The notes under the pieces were generated by a model. The model ran no database searches and had not been told where the DNA came from. It saw only the letters and a list, made by a program, of their open reading frames with translations. From NCBI GenBank assembly GCA_965153355.1, contig OZ231127.1, positions 85,002,001 to 85,066,000 of the forward strand: DNA of 64,000 bases, given 5' to 3'. A program made the position numbers and the translations under genes. Positions 59,820 through 64,000 of this stretch are shown one piece after another (positions within the stretch are counted from its first letter, which is position 1; each line of letters starts with the position of its first letter). Source of the stretch: Flaccisagitta enflata (lineage: Eukaryota; Chaetognatha; Sagittoidea; Aphragmophora).

Positions 59820-60960
59820 ACAGAGATGAAGATTATTTTTTTTCCTTCTTTCTTTTTTATTCCCTGTACCTTAAATCTTTCATTCTTTCTGTCTGTTTCT
59901 CATTTGTTCAGGCTTCAATGCTTCTTATCAGCTGCGTCTGTTGGTCTGTTGGTCTGTTGGTCTGTTGGTCTTTTGTTCCGTTGGTCTGTTGGTCAGTTGG
60001 TTTGTGGGTCATTCGCGTCTGTTGGTCCATTGGTTAGATGGATGGACAGTTGGTCTATCAGTCGGTGGTTGAGTAACTTCCTCTCCTGTCCAACAGCACA
60101 TGACTATCCTTTTTTCACCATAGATATCTTTCTGTCTGTCTTTTACACTGTTGCTGTGATTTGGTTTCCACCTTCGTTGATTCTCTTTCAGTCAAAATGA
60201 TGTTGGTTTAATCAACGAGTTTCTGTATTGACGCTATTTGAGCAATATAAGAGAGAGAGATTTTCTTTCTAATTTAATCAATTCCGTCCGTCGGTCTATA
60301 CGTGATGCTCAAGTCAAATTACGTGGAGATGCTTAAGCTTATTTCCAACATTTTGGATTAACAGTAACTTGGGAAAAAACTAATAAGTTGTCTGTATAAA
60401 AAACTTATTGTTTTCAAAAATAGTGTGCAATTCAAAACATTATTAACAACTTTGCAAGCAAACGAGATGGATGAGCCAATCTTAACAATACATGGTCTTT
60501 GTCTCATTTGATCACCCACAGATATCAAGCACTGATTTAATTCATGAAAGAAATATGTTAAGCTATGTTTAAATAAAAACAATTTCACCAAACAATTTCA
60601 CCATTAGTTTTCGCTGAGTTAATTAATTGATTGGTACTAATTGGTACGGATAGAATTTCTGTTTGAAACAAATTTCGTAAAAAAAAAAAAAATTAGAATC
60701 AAAAAATTAACATCAACAAAAATTTAAAAAAATTCAAACAACAAAATTAAAAGACATCAAAAACATCAAAACATCAAAATTTAAAAAATTCAACAACAAA
60801 TTTGCAAGCAAACAAGATGGAGGAGCTACTCTTTACAACACATGGTCAATGTATCATTGAAACACCCACACCCGCACAGATATCAAGCACTGATTATGCG
60901 TGAGAAAGATATGTTGAGCTATGTCCAAATTTCAATTACAATTTCACCAACTAGTTTCCG
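59820..60960. other. Intergenic region, no gene seen
   Basis: GTTGGTCT repeats at 59940-60040. A near-duplicate pair of segments at 60440-60630 and 60795-60980 shares TTTGCAAGCAAAC.AGATGGA, CACAGATATCAAGCACTGATT and GTTTTCGCTGA/GTTTCCGTTGA. No credible exon. Confidence 0.5.
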
Positions 60961-61029
60961 TTGATTACCTTAATTGATTGGTACACTTATTTGGGGTGGC
61001 AGCCCCAAAACTTTAGCTCTTATACACCG

Positions 61030-61195
<166 letters not shown>

Positions 61196-61445
61196 AAGTG
61201 TCGACAAGCTGTCGCACTTGCTCGGATCGATTGGTGAAACGCAGGTTGAAACCTTTTTGATCTCCCTCCCCCTCGCGTTTGTTTGGGAATGGATAGACGC
61301 CGGCGATGTAATCCATGATGGACTGGGTCTCGTTGGCCTGCTTCAAGTAACGAAGGCACTTTTGTCGCGCGATGATGAGAACCCTTTCTACACGCTTCAT
61401 GTCCGGGGCTTCTAGCTTTGTTTTAGACGTGATCTCGTTGAGAAT
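61196..61445 (-). CDS. Possible minus-strand exon, unknown protein
   Basis: On the minus strand, a TTTATAG acceptor at 61446-61447 opens a GC-rich frame. It contains LNEITSKTKLEAPDMKRVER, IIARQKCLRYLKQ, SIMDYIAGVYPFPN and GFNLRFTNRSEQVRQL before reaching the (CA)n array. A good donor (GTCAG|GTAAGT) about 205 bp upstream could end a 5' non-coding exon, with ATG at 61400 then starting translation. The amphipathic, charged sequence looks coding, but I do not recognise the family. The 3' continuation was not found, so the gene may be broken by the microsatellite. Confidence 0.4.
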
Positions 61446-61709
61446 CTATAAAGGAAATAATCGAGGTACAACCAGTTGGGACTGCTGGCATTCTCTACCA
61501 AGGTACTGATACTTATGAAAGTTGAAACAACATTGCCCTTACAAAAGGAGGCCAGAATTCTCCAATTTACAAAGGATGAAAGCCTTGCAAGCTTTCAATG
61601 GTGTTTACTCCGGATTGCTCACAACTATCCTTTACTACTGACAAACAAAATACTTACCTGACAAAATTATCCGCTTGACATTTAGGGAAAGGGAAAGAAT
61701 GAAATGGGG

Positions 61710-62137
61710 AAACATTTTTTTAGTTACAAGAGAGGGATATGTCACATGCTTCACAAACTAGGCGAAATAAAACACTTGGGCTCAAAAGGAACAAAGGGCA
61801 CACCTCCAGCTGGCCAAGGGTAATGAGATTCCAACTGCAGTGAACCGCCTGTGTCGGAACACCCCAGCACAAAACCCCACCCCACAAGACCAACCAGAGG
61901 CATGCCCCCCACTCCCACTCCCACATGTCCCCCCTCCCAGTTTTGAAGCATGCTGTAGAGTGAAACAAATATGGGATGAATTGAAATTGTTTGTAGTAAA
62001 TTCTACGTCTAAATGTCCAAATGTGTAACTCAGAAGGTTAACAAGTAAAAAAAGGTGCAGTGACTGAAGACAAAAGTTTGGTAAAAAGTGACCAATGCTT
62101 ACGACTTTTTTCCTCTTGGCGACAGCCGCCATGACTG
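61710..62137. other. Spacer before the right inverted-repeat arm
   Basis: Contains a C-rich stretch (CCCACTCCCACTCCC, about 61905-61940). Minus-strand frames here lack splice context and look accidental. Confidence 0.4.
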
Positions 62138-62711
62138 GTAGAAATCTGCGTATGATTGATTGACATCCATAATTGCAGGTTTCAAATGTACTGGCAATAT
62201 GTGTCCGCCACCCAATAGTTACACAAACAAGGCCGGATTCACGGCTACCCAAGTCGCAAACATGTGGGCAGGGGCTGTGATGAAAAAGGCCAATCATGCA
62301 TTTGGGCAGAACCCCCCCATAAACACTGAAAAAGTAAAAAAAGTAAAATTGACGGATGGACCAACAGATGGTTGGACGGACAGAGCACGCGACTATAAAA
62401 AAAAAAAAAAAAAAAAAACTGAGGGGGGGGCAAAATCATGTGATACTTATGATGCTAAGCCAACGATTCGTCTGGCACATTTCAACAGTAACCCTGGTAA
62501 CAATTTGAAAATAAACAGAACAAAATCTTAAATGATTTTTTTACTCGCCAAGAAATCAACATGATCAACCTTCAGTATTTCTTCACTCATCTTCCCTTTG
62601 CATTCCTTCTCACTTTAACCTTTAAAAGTTCTCTCCTTACCTTTTCCTGTGCCATCACCCCATTTCATTTCCTCTCATTTTCACCTTTTAAAATCCTCTC
62701 TTAACCTCTTT

Positions 62712-62963
62712 AGTCGCGCACTACGCAACTCTACACCCGCTATATCGGTCCTTCCATCGGTCGGTTGGTTGGTTGGTCGGTCGGTTGGTTGGTTGGTCGG
62801 TCGGTTGGTCGGTTGGTTGGTCGGCCGGTTGGTCCCCATTTTACTTCCCGGCGTTTTTTAGCGTTTTGAGCTCACTGCTTCTGCCCAAATGCCCAAGTAA
62901 CCTTCTCCATCACCGCCCCTGCCCACCCGCACGCGACTAGGTTAGCCGTTTATCCGGCCTTAT
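62712..62963 (+). repeat. Family A repeat inserted in the right arm
   Basis: It begins TAGTCGCGCACTACGCAACT, has about 15 GGTT/GGTC units, then CTCACTGCTTCTGCCC, CGCACGCGACT and GTTTATCCGGCC. It interrupts a block that is continuous with different sequence in the left arm. Confidence 0.65.
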
Positions 62964-63415
62964 TCTTTTCCATCATCCGATTCCTCTGTCAGTCCATCAC
63001 CATCAGCCTCTTTCATCCTCTTTTTTTCTCATCTTCTCTTTTTTGTGTGTGTGTGTGTGATGAGAGTCATATTGCAAATGACGTCATTCCGAGTTTTCAA
63101 TCTGCTTCCACCTTCAAACTTCAGACACTCACGAGAGAAATCTTGTTTCGTCTTCACGTTCGCGTTTACATTGGCAATTTCGCTCACCGATTTCATTTCC
63201 GAGCTCATCTTTTATCCAGATTTTATGGCGTGAACTGAGTGAGCTAAGCGAAGTGAACTGAGTGAGCATGAAGCAGGTTTAACATTTGCAAATGGACTGG
63301 AAACAAATGAGTGCAACTAAGAATTAGATGATCACTGAAAAGTCTTGTGTCTTACTAGATTGCTGGATCGCTGCTCTAAATGAAAGCTTAAAAGTGGTTG
63401 AGGGATGCGACTTAC

Positions 63416-63517
63416 TAGTCATCCAAGGACCGCACATGGTCAGCGGTACCCGATGCCTTGCTTGGAGTGATCAAGTGAAGAAGTGGTGTGAGAGCAGGGT
63501 AGCGGCCCCAAAGAGCT
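63416..63517 (+). repeat. Partial family B end
   Basis: GTCATCCAAGGACCGCACATG through GGTACCCGATGCC to GCAGGGTAGCGGCCCC. It is the same fragment as in the left arm (15118-15212, inverted) and also near 51770-51830. The rest of the element is missing. Confidence 0.6.
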
Positions 63518-64000
63518 CATCTTTTATCCTGATTAAAAATGGCGCGAACTGAGTGAGCAGATCAGGTTTAGCATATTAAACAGGATCCACTGTATCTAAC
63601 TCTGATTTACCGGGAACATGTCTCAAGATTTTACACTGTTGAACAGTTTCAACGTGAACGCGAGCTTGCACTGAGGCCTCATGAGGACTGCGATCTGTGG
63701 GGAGGTCAAAGACGTTTTGCACTTTGTCAGTGACTTGTATTCTGTGACACTTAGTCTTTAAAGTTTCGTGTTCTTTCATCAATTCTAAAAGAAAGAAAGG
63801 AAAAAAGAACCACATGGATACCTCATGTCATACCTTAACTAGTTATTAATCGTGAGGTGGAAATGTTTGAGACTTTTGCGCTGAAAAATCTTTAGATACG
63901 TCCTCGTATTTCTAAAAGAGGCTTTGTCCGTCCGTTTTTTGGTCCATCCATCTACAGTGATCCAGATGAGTAAGTGTAAAAAGCTCTCGAAAAACAACTG

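Larger units (their letters stand above)
62138..64000. repeat. Right arm of the giant inverted repeat (runs off the window)
   Basis: The reverse complement matches 13851-18423. Surviving frame pieces match across the arms: about 62 residues at 63047-63238 against 15392-15628, and about 74 residues at 63328-63552 against 15081-15305. Those frames have no recognisable function and are probably chance frames in conserved DNA. This arm lacks the 14077-14853 MITE and carries a family A element (62712-62963) exactly where the left arm carries family B. Confidence 0.8.

Overview
The window looks like repeat-rich nuclear DNA from an animal, probably an invertebrate. Genes have many exons with GT-AG introns whose phases stay consistent, exons are more GC-rich than the AT-rich introns, and the DNA is full of microsatellites, minisatellites and small DNA transposons. 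The species cannot be told. There are no bacterial operons, rRNA genes, convincing tRNA genes or CRISPR arrays. A run of 10 N at 20973-20982 marks an assembly gap.

Layout: (1) 1-5.55 kb is intergenic with minisatellites, a foldback element and microsatellites. (2) 5.68-11.75 kb is a complete 12-exon gene for a sodium/myo-inositol cotransporter-like protein of the SLC5 family. (3) 12-18.4 kb is a nest of non-autonomous transposons. It includes the left arm (13.85-18.42 kb) of a very long inverted repeat whose right arm is at 62.14 kb to the window end. (4) 19.47-43.47 kb is a cluster of genes all on the + strand. In order: an AT-hook protein (4 exons); an intronless 925-residue transposase-like protein with zinc fingers; a giant gene of up to 19 exons whose ATG overlaps the transposase stop codon; two tandem copies of a small two-exon gene; and three tandem copies of a three-exon RING/B-box gene. 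(5) 44.2-44.64 kb holds a long near-perfect hairpin and an AT-rich repeat array that close the cluster. (6) 45-62 kb is almost gene-free: one possible orphan exon, one possible minus-strand exon, several MITEs and satellite arrays.

The most interesting object is the 19.4-44.6 kb cluster. Its genes share strand, base composition and a short AT-rich motif (TAACAATTATATT or its reverse complement) scattered through introns and spacers but not noticed in the neighbouring transporter gene. It carries a transposase-like gene plus an inverted, decayed copy of the same gene, and lies between the inverted-repeat arms. It could be a very large mobile element with intron-bearing cargo, or a fast-evolving host gene cluster invaded by repeats. 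Sequence alone does not decide between these. Exon structures were built by hand from splice sites and phase and have no transcript support.
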